NCBI RefSeq assembly: GCF_025056915.1 | Contig: NZ_JANWVH010000003.1 | Span: 1-64,000, forward strand | Length of the DNA: 64,000 bases | Reading direction: 5' to 3' | From: Meiothermus sp. | GTDB taxonomy: Bacteria > Deinococcota > Deinococci > Deinococcales > Thermaceae | Part shown: one piece after another, positions 37,064-44,840 of the stretch | Position numbering within the stretch: position 1 is the first letter of the stretch | How the letters are laid out: each line of letters starts with the position of its first letter | The notes under the pieces: model-generated | What the model was told of the DNA's origin: nothing | Databases searched by the model: none | What the model saw: the letters and a program-made list of their open reading frames with translations, nothing else | Translations under genes and position numbers: made by a program

Positions 37064-37554
37064 GCGAATACCGTCCAGGAGATAAGGTTGTTTTGCCGCC
37101 GTATGGCGTAGGTGTGGTGGCGGGCATCGCCCAGCGTTCGGTTGCCGGTTCGGACAAATCGTATTATCAGGTCGACTTTCCCGGAACCCGTTCCAAGGCT
37201 TACGTGCCCGTAGAAGCCCCGCAAACGACCCGCCTGCGTCGGGCCTTGTCACCGGATCAGGTGAATGAAATTCTGGCCCTGCTGCGCGAGGGCCGCCTGC
37301 CCCTGCCCCGCCAGTGGGCCGCCCGTCACCGCAAGACCACCGAAATTCTGGCCGACGGCGACCCCTTCCGCATCGCCACCCTGGCCGGCCAGCTCCGGGC
37401 CTGGGAACTCGAAAAGGGCCTGCCCGACCTCGACCGCCAGGCCCTGCGCCGGGCGCTGCACCTGCTGGCCGAGGAGATTTCCCAGGTGATGGAAATAACC
37501 CTGGACGAAGCCCGCAAGCTATTCGAAGAGACGGTGGGCGAGAGCCTCAACTGA
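37060..37554 (+). CDS. carD: CarD, RNA-polymerase-binding transcription factor
   Basis: This 164-aa protein matches the size and motif pattern of Thermus CarD: an RNA-polymerase-interacting Tudor-like N-terminal domain (FRPGDKVVLPPYGVGVV as YRPGDKVVLPPYGVGVVAG), YYQVDFPGTRSKAYVPVE, and a helical DNA-binding C-terminus with PLPRQWAARHRKTTEILADG. CarD stabilises the open complex at many promoters and is usually essential. The start GTG overlaps the TetR stop. A strong terminator follows. Confidence 0.95.
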   Translation: MSEYRPGDKVVLPPYGVGVVAGIAQRSVAGSDKSYYQVDFPGTRSKAYVPVEAPQTTRLRRALSPDQVNEILALLREGRLPLPRQWAARHRKTTEILADGDPFRIATLAGQLRAWELEKGLPDLDRQALRRALHLLAEEISQVMEITLDEARKLFEETVGESLN

Positions 37555-37576
37555 ACCCAAGTCCGGCCCAAGGACA

Positions 37577-37602
37577 AGGCCCCCTCAAGGGGGCCTTTTT
37601 TG
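37577..37602 (+). terminator. Terminator after carD
   Basis: GGCCCCC-TCAA-GGGGGCC is followed by TTTTTT. Confidence 0.9.
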
Positions 37603-37635
37603 CTGGCCCGTGCTGGATAATTATTCGCCGAACGG

Positions 37636-37641
37636 TATAAT
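37636..37641 (+). promoter_or_regulatory. -10 box of the ATP-grasp gene (leaderless)
   Basis: A perfect TATAAT ends 6 nt before the ATG at 37648. The promoter lies just after the carD terminator. Confidence 0.6.
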
Positions 37642-37647
37642 CCCTGC

Positions 37648-39096
37648 ATGAAGCAGATGGCGGGCTGGTTCACGGGCTACCAGAGCCCGGTATTCGACGA
37701 GGTATTCGAGGCCGAAGGCAGACCGCGCCGGCACTATGTGGAGATAGTGAACCGCTTTAACGAGCTGGGGCTCGAGGATTTCCAGCGCCGCCGGGCCCTG
37801 ACCGAACTGGCCTTCCGCAACCAGGGCATTACCTTCCAGGTTTACGGCGACCCCTCGGCGGCGGAGCGGCCCTTCCCACTGGATATTTTTCCACGGGTGA
37901 TTCCCGCCGCCGAGTGGCAGGTGGTCGAACAGGGCCTGATTCAGCGGGTCAAGGCGCTCAATTTATTTCTGAACGACATATACAACGGCCAGCATATCCT
38001 CTCAGACAATGTGCTGCCGCCGGGGCTGGTGCTCAAGCACCCGCAGTACTACCGGCAGGTTCACGGGGTCAAGCTGCCGCATGCGGCCTTTACCCATGTG
38101 GCCGGGATAGACCTGGTGCGCGATGAGCAGGGGCAGTACCGGGTTCTGGAGGACAACCTGCGCACCCCCTCGGGGGTTTCGTATGTGCTTTCCAACCGCC
38201 GGGTGATGAGCCGGGCCTTTCCCCAGCTGCTTTCCAAAGCCCGGGTGCGCCTGGTGGAGGATTACCCCGATATGCTGCTGAGCACCCTCAAAAGCCTCTC
38301 GCCCCGCGATGTGGCCGAGCCCTGCGTGGTGGTGCTGACCCCAGGCCCTTTCAACAGCGCCTACTTTGAACACATGTTCCTGGCGCAGCAGATGGGGGTG
38401 GAGCTGGTAGAGGGCTCGGACTTGTTTGTGGACGAGGGGCGGGTCTGGATGCGGACCACCGCCGGGCGGCAGCAGGTGGATGTGATTTACCGGCGCATTG
38501 ACGACGACTTCTTAGACCCCACGGCCTTCCGGCCCGACTCGGTGCTGGGGGTGCCGGGCCTGGTCAGGGTTTACCGGGAGGGCCGGGTGGCCATTGCCAA
38601 TGCCATCGGCAATGGGGTGGCCGACGACAAGGCGCTGTACGCCTATGTGCCGCGCATAATCAAGTATTACCTCAACCAGGAGCCCATTCTGCCCAATGTA
38701 CAGACCTATCTGGGGGCCGAACCCGATGGAGCCGACTACATCCTCTCCCACGCGGCTGAACTGGTCATCAAGAAGGTGGATCAGTCGGGGGGGTACGGGA
38801 TGCTGATTGGGCCACAGGCCAGCAAGGCCCAGCTGGCCGAATACCTGAAGCAGGTGCGGGCCGAGCCCCATAATTTTGTGGCCCAGCCGGTGGTGGGGCT
38901 TTCGACCAGCCCCACCTATGCCGAGGACACCCAGACCTTTGAGCCGCGCCACATTGACCTTCGCCCGTTTGTGCTGGTAGGGGAGCGCATCCGGGTGCTG
39001 CCGGGTGGGCTCACTCGGGTGGCGCTGCGGCGGGGTTCGCTGGTGGTGAACTCCTCGCAGGGAGGGGGGTCGAAGGACACCTGGGTGCTGTCGTGA
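37648..39096 (+). CDS. Circularly permuted ATP-grasp protein (DUF407)
   Basis: This 482-aa COG2308 protein has RVLEDNLRTPSGVSYVLSNR, YRRIDDDFLDP and VANAIGNGVADDKALYAYVPR-like blocks that build the permuted ATP-grasp site, followed by SGGYGMLIGP and LSTSPTYAED. The family is predicted to be an amidoligase that makes peptide bonds on a small molecule or protein. It is next to an alpha-E gene and faces a transglutaminase-like gene, a set seen in many bacteria. The substrate is unknown. Confidence 0.88.
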   Translation: MKQMAGWFTGYQSPVFDEVFEAEGRPRRHYVEIVNRFNELGLEDFQRRRALTELAFRNQGITFQVYGDPSAAERPFPLDIFPRVIPAAEWQVVEQGLIQRVKALNLFLNDIYNGQHILSDNVLPPGLVLKHPQYYRQVHGVKLPHAAFTHVAGIDLVRDEQGQYRVLEDNLRTPSGVSYVLSNRRVMSRAFPQLLSKARVRLVEDYPDMLLSTLKSLSPRDVAEPCVVVLTPGPFNSAYFEHMFLAQQMGVELVEGSDLFVDEGRVWMRTTAGRQQVDVIYRRIDDDFLDPTAFRPDSVLGVPGLVRVYREGRVAIANAIGNGVADDKALYAYVPRIIKYYLNQEPILPNVQTYLGAEPDGADYILSHAAELVIKKVDQSGGYGMLIGPQASKAQLAEYLKQVRAEPHNFVAQPVVGLSTSPTYAEDTQTFEPRHIDLRPFVLVGERIRVLPGGLTRVALRRGSLVVNSSQGGGSKDTWVLS

Positions 39097-39188
39097 GCGG
39101 GGCAGGGGGGCGAGGCGAGAAGTGATGAAGCGAGCTTATTTCTGGGCTGCTGGACCATTGCTCTCCTTGAGCGTCAAACGGAGTCGCC

Positions 39189-40109
39189 ATGTTGAGCCGA
39201 ATCGCTGAAAACCTCTACTGGCTGGGGCGTTACGTTGAGCGAGCCGAGAACACGGCGCGGTGGTTGGATGTGAACTACTATGCGGTGGCCGAAGCCCCGG
39301 TGGAGGGTATTGCGCCCGGCTGGTGGGGGCGCATCTTGCGGGCTTTGGAGGTGGAGAACCTCGAGCCCAGCGAAGAAACCGTGGTGCAGTGGCTGGCCTT
39401 CGATTTGCAAAACCCCAGCAGCATCCGCAACTGCATCTGGCGGGTGCGGGAAAATGCCCGCACCACCCGCTTTCACCTGAACCTGGAGATCTGGGAGGAG
39501 GTCAACCGACTCTACAACCAGTGCTACCACAACACCGAGCAGGTGATGGCCCAGGAAAGCCTGCACGAGTATTGCGTAACGGTACGGGAGGCCAGCCATC
39601 AGATGATGGGCATTGCCGAAACGACCCTGCCGCGCGACCTCGGTTTTTACTTTATGCGCTTGGGCCGCTACCTCGAGCGGGCCGATAACATGCTGCGGGT
39701 GTTGCAGGCGTACATTGGCGGGGGCGAACTATCCAGGGAAATCGAGGTGCAGAACCACTTCAACCGCTCGCTCCTGCGCAGCGTGGGGGCGCTGGAAGCC
39801 TACCGCAAGGTTTATCACACCACCCTCGAGCTACCCCGCATCGGCGAGTTCCTGCTTTTGAACAGCGATTTTCCCCGCAGTGTGCGCTTTTGTGTGGATG
39901 GCCTCAAGCGGGCTGCCGAAGCGGTGCGCCGCCACAGCGATGGGGTGGGCGGGGAGGCCGTCCGCAAGGTGGGCAAGCTCGCGGCCACGTTGGAGTATCT
40001 GGAAAACGCCAACCAGGTCTTCAAAAAACGCGACCCCGACCTGGAGGAGTTGCTGGAAGAACTGGCCGACATTCACGCAGAGCTGAGCCGGGTGTACTTT
40101 GGCTACTGA
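39189..40109 (+). CDS. Alpha-E domain protein (DUF403)
   Basis: This 306-aa COG2307 protein begins MLSRIAENLYWLGRYVERAE, the family signature. It is nearly all helical, with conserved acidic residues in NTARWLDVNYY, FYFMRLGRYLERADNMLRVL and a C-terminal helical tail. It is the standard partner of the ATP-grasp gene 92 bp upstream and is probably a component of the same peptide-forming or peptide-processing system. No signal peptide. Repeat copy 3 follows. Confidence 0.9.
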   Translation: MLSRIAENLYWLGRYVERAENTARWLDVNYYAVAEAPVEGIAPGWWGRILRALEVENLEPSEETVVQWLAFDLQNPSSIRNCIWRVRENARTTRFHLNLEIWEEVNRLYNQCYHNTEQVMAQESLHEYCVTVREASHQMMGIAETTLPRDLGFYFMRLGRYLERADNMLRVLQAYIGGGELSREIEVQNHFNRSLLRSVGALEAYRKVYHTTLELPRIGEFLLLNSDFPRSVRFCVDGLKRAAEAVRRHSDGVGGEAVRKVGKLAATLEYLENANQVFKKRDPDLEELLEELADIHAELSRVYFGY

Positions 40110-40163
40110 CCCTCACGCATAAGAGACCCCCGACCCTCCGCTGCCCTTGCCGCCTGTAGGTGC

Positions 40164-40276
40164 CAACTTTACCGCGCTCTTCACAGATGTGGCCGTCCTC
40201 CAGGCGGTCACTGTTCGGTTCAGGGCAGGTCTTTCTCGAAGTCGAATGGCTCAAAATGGGCGAAGAGCGCTCTAGC
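40164..40276 (-). repeat. Dispersed hairpin repeat, copy 3 (both internal arms missing)
   Basis: This reduced copy is in the opposite orientation to copy 2. Termini are GCGCTCTTCACAGATG on the left and GGGCGAAGAGCGCTC on the right. GTGGCCGTCCTCCAGGCGGTCAC is a short closing stem without the two internal hairpins. The right end contains the stop codon (TAG on the minus strand, 40272-40274) of the transglutaminase gene, so the repeat end is also the gene end. Confidence 0.8.
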
Positions 40277-41108
40277 CTGTGGCCAGCGGTGTTTGCAGGG
40301 CCTCGACCCTGACCAGTACATTCAGGCTTTCCTTACCTCCCCCGCGTCGCAGCCCTTTGAGGGGTGGGCAGTCGTCGTAGTCGCGCCCGTGAGCTTTTTT
40401 GACGTACTGTTCGGTGACGATGGAGTTGTTGGTGGGGTCGTAACCATACCAGCCCGAGCCGGGCACAAAGGCTTCGACCCAGGCGTGGCTGCCCTCTGAA
40501 CCCACCCCCGTGGCCAGATACCCCGAAACATAGCGGGCCGGAATGCCCACGCTGCGCAGGACGGCCAGCATGGCCTGGGCGTAGTCCTGGCAGACTCCGG
40601 CCCGGCCCTCGACAAACTGGATGAGAGGTGTGTCAACCTGGGTGGCTTTGGTGTCGTACTTGAAAATGCGGCTCAGGTGCTCGGTGACCTCCAGCAGGTA
40701 GCCGTGCAGGTCTTCGCGGGGGTTGGGGCGGCGCAGCGCCAGAAGCTCGAGCCAGTTGTGGTGCAGCGGTACGCGGGGGGTGGGCGCGAGGAATTCAAAA
40801 AAGCGAGACTCGAGGCTGCTCAACACCTGAACCGGCACCGGGTTTGGCTTGGGAACTGCGAAGGTAACCACTTTGGCCTGCATCTCGACCCGCAGCTGCT
40901 TGTGAGGCCTGGTCACTTGAAAATCGTAGACCCGGTTGTGGAAGTAGTCCTGTCGGCTGCGGGGCAGCGAGTCGGGCGAGATGTTCAGGCGAAACTCCAG
41001 AAGCCCCTGGCGGTGGTCGTCTACCGGATAGAGCCACAGCTCGTTGAAGGAGTCCCAGGCATCGTCGGGGTAGAAATACTCGGTCAGGTGGTATACCGAT
41101 AGCAACAC
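40272..41108 (-). CDS. Transglutaminase-like cysteine protease, COG1305
   Basis: This protein is 278 aa from the GTG at 41108 (TAGGCT 7 nt upstream); the track uses a TTG two codons earlier. The catalytic triad is C173 (GVCQDYAQ), H208 (SHAWVEAF) and D224 (YDPTNN). The N-terminal beta domain begins LLSVYHLTEYFYPD as in family members. It completes the ATP-grasp/alpha-E/transglutaminase set but is convergent with it and separated by repeat copy 3. It is predicted to cleave or transfer peptides made by the ATP-grasp partner. Confidence 0.9.
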   Translation of the reverse strand: MLLSVYHLTEYFYPDDAWDSFNELWLYPVDDHRQGLLEFRLNISPDSLPRSRQDYFHNRVYDFQVTRPHKQLRVEMQAKVVTFAVPKPNPVPVQVLSSLESRFFEFLAPTPRVPLHHNWLELLALRRPNPREDLHGYLLEVTEHLSRIFKYDTKATQVDTPLIQFVEGRAGVCQDYAQAMLAVLRSVGIPARYVSGYLATGVGSEGSHAWVEAFVPGSGWYGYDPTNNSIVTEQYVKKAHGRDYDDCPPLKGLRRGGGKESLNVLVRVEALQTPLATG

Positions 41109-41115
41109 AACCAAC

Positions 41116-41121
41116 AGCCTA
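41116..41121 (-). promoter_or_regulatory. -10 box of the transglutaminase gene (leaderless)
   Basis: TAGGCT on the minus strand ends 7 nt before the GTG start, favouring that start over the TTG. Confidence 0.4.
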
Positions 41122-41246
41122 GCAAAAAATGAATCCGAGGGGGGTTTGAGGCCCTGGCTTCAGGTGTAGAGCCGCCCCTTGCCTGCGGAGAAATTGAGCG
41201 CCTGAAGCAGAAACAATGGCCCTGGCGCGTATGCCCGAAAGCCCGC

Positions 41247-42197
41247 TCACGACTCGAGCCTTGCCTCCACGTCGTCCCGCCAGGGCAGCGAGGACTGAGC
41301 CCCGACCCGGGTGGCGGCCAGGGCCCCGGCCACGCAGCCGCGCCGCACGGCCTGGGGCAGGGCCTTCCCTTCGCAGATGGCGGTGGCCAGCGCCCCGATA
41401 AAAGCATCCCCAGCGCCGGTGGTGTCTACCGCTTCAACCTTGAGAACCGGCTGATGGCCCGAACCCTCGGGCCCTACCCATACGGCCCCTTGCTCGCCAA
41501 GCGTAATCACCACGGTCGGGGTTTTCTCCGCCAGTACCCGGGCGACCTCGAGGGCCATTTCGGGTGAGTCGGGCCGAACCCCGGTCAGGCCCAGGGCTTC
41601 GCTTTCGTTGATCACCAGGATATCCACGTGCTCGAGCAGCTTTTCCGGCAATTTCTGCGCGGGCGCGGCGTTCAGGATGACCCTGGCCCCGGCCTGGCGG
41701 CCCAACTCGGCGGCGCGGCGCACGGTATCGAGGGGAATCTCGAGTTGCAGCACCACCACCCGAGCGCCTTCAAACTCCGCGGGCGAAAGGTTTTCGGGCC
41801 GGAGGCGGTGGTTGGCCCCCGGTGAGACGATGATGGTGTTTTGCCCCTCGTCATTCACGGCAATAAAAGCCACGCCGGTGGGGGCTGCGATGGGAATGGT
41901 CGCGTTTACGTTGATGCCCTCGCGCTTGAGGGCATTGCGGAGCTGGTTGCCAAACTCATCCTGTCCCACCCGGCCAATCAGCCGCACCCCACCCGGCTGG
42001 GCAACGACTGCCGAAGCCCCTTTTGCCGGGGGCTGGCTGCGTCCCAGCATGCGCGCAGCAGCCACGGCCTGGTTGGCCCCCTTGCCGCCGTGATGGGTCT
42101 CGTAGTCGGAGCCCAGCAGGGTTTCGCCCGGAACCGGGTGCCGCCTGACCCTCACGACCAGATCCATGTTGATACTTCCGACCACGACAATGCTCAT
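41247..42197 (-). CDS. rbsK: Ribokinase
   Basis: This 316-aa PfkB-family sugar kinase has N-terminal GSINMDLVVRV, GGKGANQAVAAARM (substrate loop) and C-terminal DTTGAGDAFIGAL, with the catalytic Asp in GAGD. It phosphorylates ribose to ribose-5-phosphate. The neighbouring nucleoside hydrolase on the same strand would release ribose, so together they feed the nucleoside sugar into central metabolism. TAAGCT lies 7 nt before the ATG, and the nucleoside hydrolase has the same hexamer at the same spacing. Confidence 0.93.
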   Translation of the reverse strand: MSIVVVGSINMDLVVRVRRHPVPGETLLGSDYETHHGGKGANQAVAAARMLGRSQPPAKGASAVVAQPGGVRLIGRVGQDEFGNQLRNALKREGINVNATIPIAAPTGVAFIAVNDEGQNTIIVSPGANHRLRPENLSPAEFEGARVVVLQLEIPLDTVRRAAELGRQAGARVILNAAPAQKLPEKLLEHVDILVINESEALGLTGVRPDSPEMALEVARVLAEKTPTVVITLGEQGAVWVGPEGSGHQPVLKVEAVDTTGAGDAFIGALATAICEGKALPQAVRRGCVAGALAATRVGAQSSLPWRDDVEARLES

Positions 42198-42204
42198 GGC
42201 TCAT

Positions 42205-42210
42205 AGCTTA
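42205..42210 (-). promoter_or_regulatory. rbsK -10 box (leaderless)
   Basis: TAAGCT ends 7 nt before the ATG; the same hexamer and spacing precede the nucleoside hydrolase gene. Confidence 0.45.
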
Positions 42211-42330
42211 CAAGGGCCCGAAGCCCAGGGCTAAAAGCTGAAAGCCCAGGTAAGTCGAGCAGGGCTGCATCTTGCGCGATAGGCGATTAGGGGTTGAAGG
42301 CCGGAGGGCGTTCTGGCTACAGGCCATCGG

Positions 42331-43266
42331 CTATGCATTTTGATAGCGACCGATGCGCTCCACGAGCAGGTCGTAAAAGCCCTCTGCGTCAATCTCCAGG
42401 CCCACCTCGCAGTTGGGTTGCTTGCCGGTCACGTGCCAGTAGTCGCAGACCGTGCGCCCGAAGGCCAGCCCCTCGTTGGCCTCGATTTCCACATTGAACA
42501 GGGCGGTCTTGAACAGGTCGGGCCGCAGCAGGTAGGCCACCGCACAGGCATCGTGGATGGGGGCGCCGTCCCACTTGTAGCGCTGGCGGTGGTGTTCGCG
42601 GAAAAACTCGAGCAACTCCGCCGTGAAAGCCCCAACCCGGGTGCCCAGGGCGCGGAAGCGCTCCACCCGGGCCGGGTGGGCCACGGTCTGATGGGTCAGG
42701 TTAAGGCCCATCATGACCAGCGGAACCCCGGCCTCAAAAACAATTTTGGCCGCGTGGGGGTCGCACAGAATGTTAAACTCGGCGCTCGGCGACCAGTTGC
42801 CGATGTCAATGGAGCCGCCCATCAGCACGATTTCCCTGATTTGCGGAACGATGCGGGGCTCCAAGCGCATGGCCAGGGCAATGTTGGTCAGGGCCCCCAC
42901 CGGCACCAGGGTTACCTGGCCGGGGTGCTTGAGCACCTGCCGGATGATGAAATGGACGGCGTGTTCTGGCTCGGCCTGGCCGGTGGGGGTGGGGAGGTGG
43001 GGGCCTTCCAACCCCGAGACCCCGTGGACGGCCTCGGCGCTGATGCGGTTGCGCACCAGGGGGCGGTCGGCGCCGGCGTAAATGGGCACCGTTTTGCCCA
43101 GCAGTTCCCGCACCACCAGGGCATTGCGGGTGGTGCGCTCGAGGCTCACGTTGCCGTAGACGGTGGTGATGCCCAAGACCTCGAGTTCCTCGCTGGCCAG
43201 GGCCAGCATGATGGCGATGGCGTCGTCGTGTCCGGGGTCGCAGTCGAGGATGATTTTGCGCGGCAC
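42331..43266 (-). CDS. Inosine/uridine-preferring nucleoside hydrolase
   Basis: This protein is 311 aa from the GTG at 43266 (reading VPRKIILDCDPGHDDA); the longer track start is not credible. The DxDPGxDD calcium site is D8, D10, D14, D15. Further conserved parts are VPVGALTNIALAM, VLMGGSIDIGNWSPSAEFNI, and WDGAPIHDACAVAYLL with the His-Asp of the base pocket. It hydrolyses ribonucleosides to base and ribose. Adjacent ribokinase uses the ribose. Confidence 0.93.
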   Translation of the reverse strand: MPRKIILDCDPGHDDAIAIMLALASEELEVLGITTVYGNVSLERTTRNALVVRELLGKTVPIYAGADRPLVRNRISAEAVHGVSGLEGPHLPTPTGQAEPEHAVHFIIRQVLKHPGQVTLVPVGALTNIALAMRLEPRIVPQIREIVLMGGSIDIGNWSPSAEFNILCDPHAAKIVFEAGVPLVMMGLNLTHQTVAHPARVERFRALGTRVGAFTAELLEFFREHHRQRYKWDGAPIHDACAVAYLLRPDLFKTALFNVEIEANEGLAFGRTVCDYWHVTGKQPNCEVGLEIDAEGFYDLLVERIGRYQNA

Positions 43267-43273
43267 GACCCAC

Positions 43274-43279
43274 AGCTTA
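43274..43279 (-). promoter_or_regulatory. -10 box of the nucleoside hydrolase (leaderless)
   Basis: TAAGCT ends 7 nt before the GTG start at 43266. Confidence 0.45.
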
Positions 43280-43333
43280 CCGCAAAAAACCGGTTGTGCA
43301 GCGTTGGGGGGGGGTAGCCGGTGGCCCAAAGTG

Positions 43334-43339
43334 TACAAT
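43334..43339 (+). promoter_or_regulatory. -10 box of the lipoprotein hydrolase gene (leaderless)
   Basis: TACAAT ends 6 nt before the ATG at 43346. The 16-mer GTACAATCGCTTCATG differs by one base from the start of the gene at 44404. Confidence 0.6.
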
Positions 43340-43345
43340 CGCTTC

Positions 43346-44362
43346 ATGCGCAGGTGGATTGGCCTGTGGGCGCTGGCCTGGGGCCTGGCCGGTTGCACCG
43401 AGCCTTCGCCGGTGGGCTTGGGCGGGTGGGAATCGGTGCAGACCCTTTATCGGGATGCATTTTTGCTAAGGGAGAAAGTCGCGTACCGCAGCGGGGGCCT
43501 GAAGGTTTTCGGGCAGGTGTGCCGCCCCAACCGCCAGGGACAGTTTCCCATCGTGCTCTGGAACCACGGGGGCTTTGAGGGTCTCCAGGTAGAGGATGAG
43601 AATCTTTGTCAGAACCTGGCTCTTTTGGGGTATGTGGTCTTGATGTCTTCCTATCGCGGCGAGGATGGTTCCGAGGGGGCCATTGAGGTCTGCCAGGGCG
43701 AGGTGGACGATGTATTGGAGATGCTGGCCATTGGGCGCACCATGCCCTACGCCAATCCCAGCCGGGTGGCGGTAGCAGGGGGTTCGCACGGGGGCTGCAT
43801 TGCCCTGCGGGCGGTGCAGAAGGGTGCGCCAGCCCAGGTTTTAATTGATATTTTCGGGCCTACCGACTGGGCCACGGAGTACCGCCAACTGGAGCAACTG
43901 GCCGCCTCCAGCGACCCGCTCAAGAAGCAGCTGGCCCAGCAACTCGGCGACATCATTCGCAGCCGCCTTGGCGGCACGCCGGCCCAGGTGCCCGGGCGCT
44001 ACCGGGAGCGCTCCCCCGTGGCTGATGCGGCCAGCCTGCGCAACTGGCCCGGTTCGGTTCTGGTGGTGCACGGGGCTTTGGACTGGGTGGTGCCGCCGGA
44101 ACAGTCCTGTAATCTGGCCCAAGCGGTGGGGGGGTTCACCCACTTCCGAATTACCCGCACCGGTGCCACCTCGAGCACCGCGCCTGCCGGGTGCGCGGGG
44201 GCGGGGCTGAGCTGGAGCGGGGGTGAGGTGCCCAGGGGGCAGTGGGCGGGAAGGCGCTACCTGCTGGTCTACGACGAGTTCGGCCACGGCGACGGCGAGC
44301 AGGCCGGTCTGGCTGTGCTGGATGCGCTCAACTATCTGGGTAGCAAATTCCCGGCCAACTGA
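43346..44362 (+). CDS. Lipoprotein alpha/beta hydrolase (prolyl-oligopeptidase-like)
   Basis: This protein is 338 aa from the ATG at 43346. The lipobox LAGC is at the end of a short signal (MRRWIGLWALAWGLAGC). Nucleophile elbow GGSHGG, an acid in VHGALDWVVPPEQS and His in FGHGDGEQ give the serine hydrolase triad. It resembles S9-type dipeptidyl-peptidase or xylan-esterase-like hydrolases. Location is the outer face of the membrane. The substrate is unknown. A TACAAT box ends 6 nt upstream. Confidence 0.87.
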   Translation: MRRWIGLWALAWGLAGCTEPSPVGLGGWESVQTLYRDAFLLREKVAYRSGGLKVFGQVCRPNRQGQFPIVLWNHGGFEGLQVEDENLCQNLALLGYVVLMSSYRGEDGSEGAIEVCQGEVDDVLEMLAIGRTMPYANPSRVAVAGGSHGGCIALRAVQKGAPAQVLIDIFGPTDWATEYRQLEQLAASSDPLKKQLAQQLGDIIRSRLGGTPAQVPGRYRERSPVADAASLRNWPGSVLVVHGALDWVVPPEQSCNLAQAVGGFTHFRITRTGATSSTAPAGCAGAGLSWSGGEVPRGQWAGRRYLLVYDEFGHGDGEQAGLAVLDALNYLGSKFPAN

Positions 44363-44391
44363 TGGGCAAGGGCGGGCTGAGTGCAGTACGG

Positions 44392-44397
44392 TACAAT
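44392..44397 (+). promoter_or_regulatory. -10 box of the gene at 44404 (leaderless)
   Basis: TACAAT ends 6 nt before the ATG. Confidence 0.55.
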
Positions 44398-44403
44398 TGC
44401 TTC

Positions 44404-44667
44404 ATGCTCGAGGTCAAAGAGGCGGTCAAAATCGCCACCGAATACATCCAGACCCTGTTTAGCGAAAAGCAGATTCCCGAGCTGCGGCTCGAGGAGGTCG
44501 AACTCTCGCCCGACAACCAGTTCTGGGAGGTGACCCTCTCCTTTGTGGTGCGCGAACCCACCGCCTACCTGAGCTTAGGCGATGCGGCCCGCACCCGCGA
44601 GTACAAGATTTTCCGCATCAACGCCGAGACCGGACAGGTGCAGAGCATGAAGATTCGCAAGGTTTAG
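44404..44667 (+). CDS. Small PepSY-like hypothetical protein
   Basis: This protein is 87 aa from the ATG at 44404; the track start adds residues that precede the -10 box. Features: VKEAVKIATEYIQTLF, EEVELSPDNQFWEVTLSFVV, and YKIFRINAETGQVQSMKIRKV, resembling a PepSY-like fold by motif memory only. No signal peptide. Its TAG stop is inside the terminal sequence of repeat copy 4 (TTTAGAGCGCTC). Confidence 0.75.
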   Translation: MLEVKEAVKIATEYIQTLFSEKQIPELRLEEVELSPDNQFWEVTLSFVVREPTAYLSLGDAARTREYKIFRINAETGQVQSMKIRKV

Positions 44668-44770
44668 AGCGCTCTTCGCACATTTAGAGCCTTTCGACTA
44701 TAAGAAAGCTTTGTCCTGGACAAAAGAGTGGCCGTCTGGATGGGCGGCCACGTCCGTGAAGGGCGCGATA
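44666..44770 (+). repeat. Dispersed hairpin repeat, copy 4 (both internal arms missing)
   Basis: This short copy has left terminus AGAGCGCTCTTCGCACA, hairpin TTGTCC-T-GGACAA, closing stem GTGGCCGTC/GGGCGGCCAC and right terminus CGTGAAGGGCGCGATA. The start overlaps the stop codon of the gene at 44404-44667. TA dinucleotides flank both ends (TTTA|GAGCGC... GGCGCGA|TA). Confidence 0.85.
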
Positions 44771-44827
44771 GGCCCCCGGCTTTGCGGGCGTTTTGACCCA
44801 CGGCTATCGGCTTTGGGCCATCAGCGA

Positions 44828-44833
44828 TACACT
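44828..44833 (+). promoter_or_regulatory. alr -10 box (leaderless)
   Basis: TACACT ends 7 nt before the ATG at 44841. Confidence 0.5.
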
Positions 44834-44840
44834 GGCTTGC

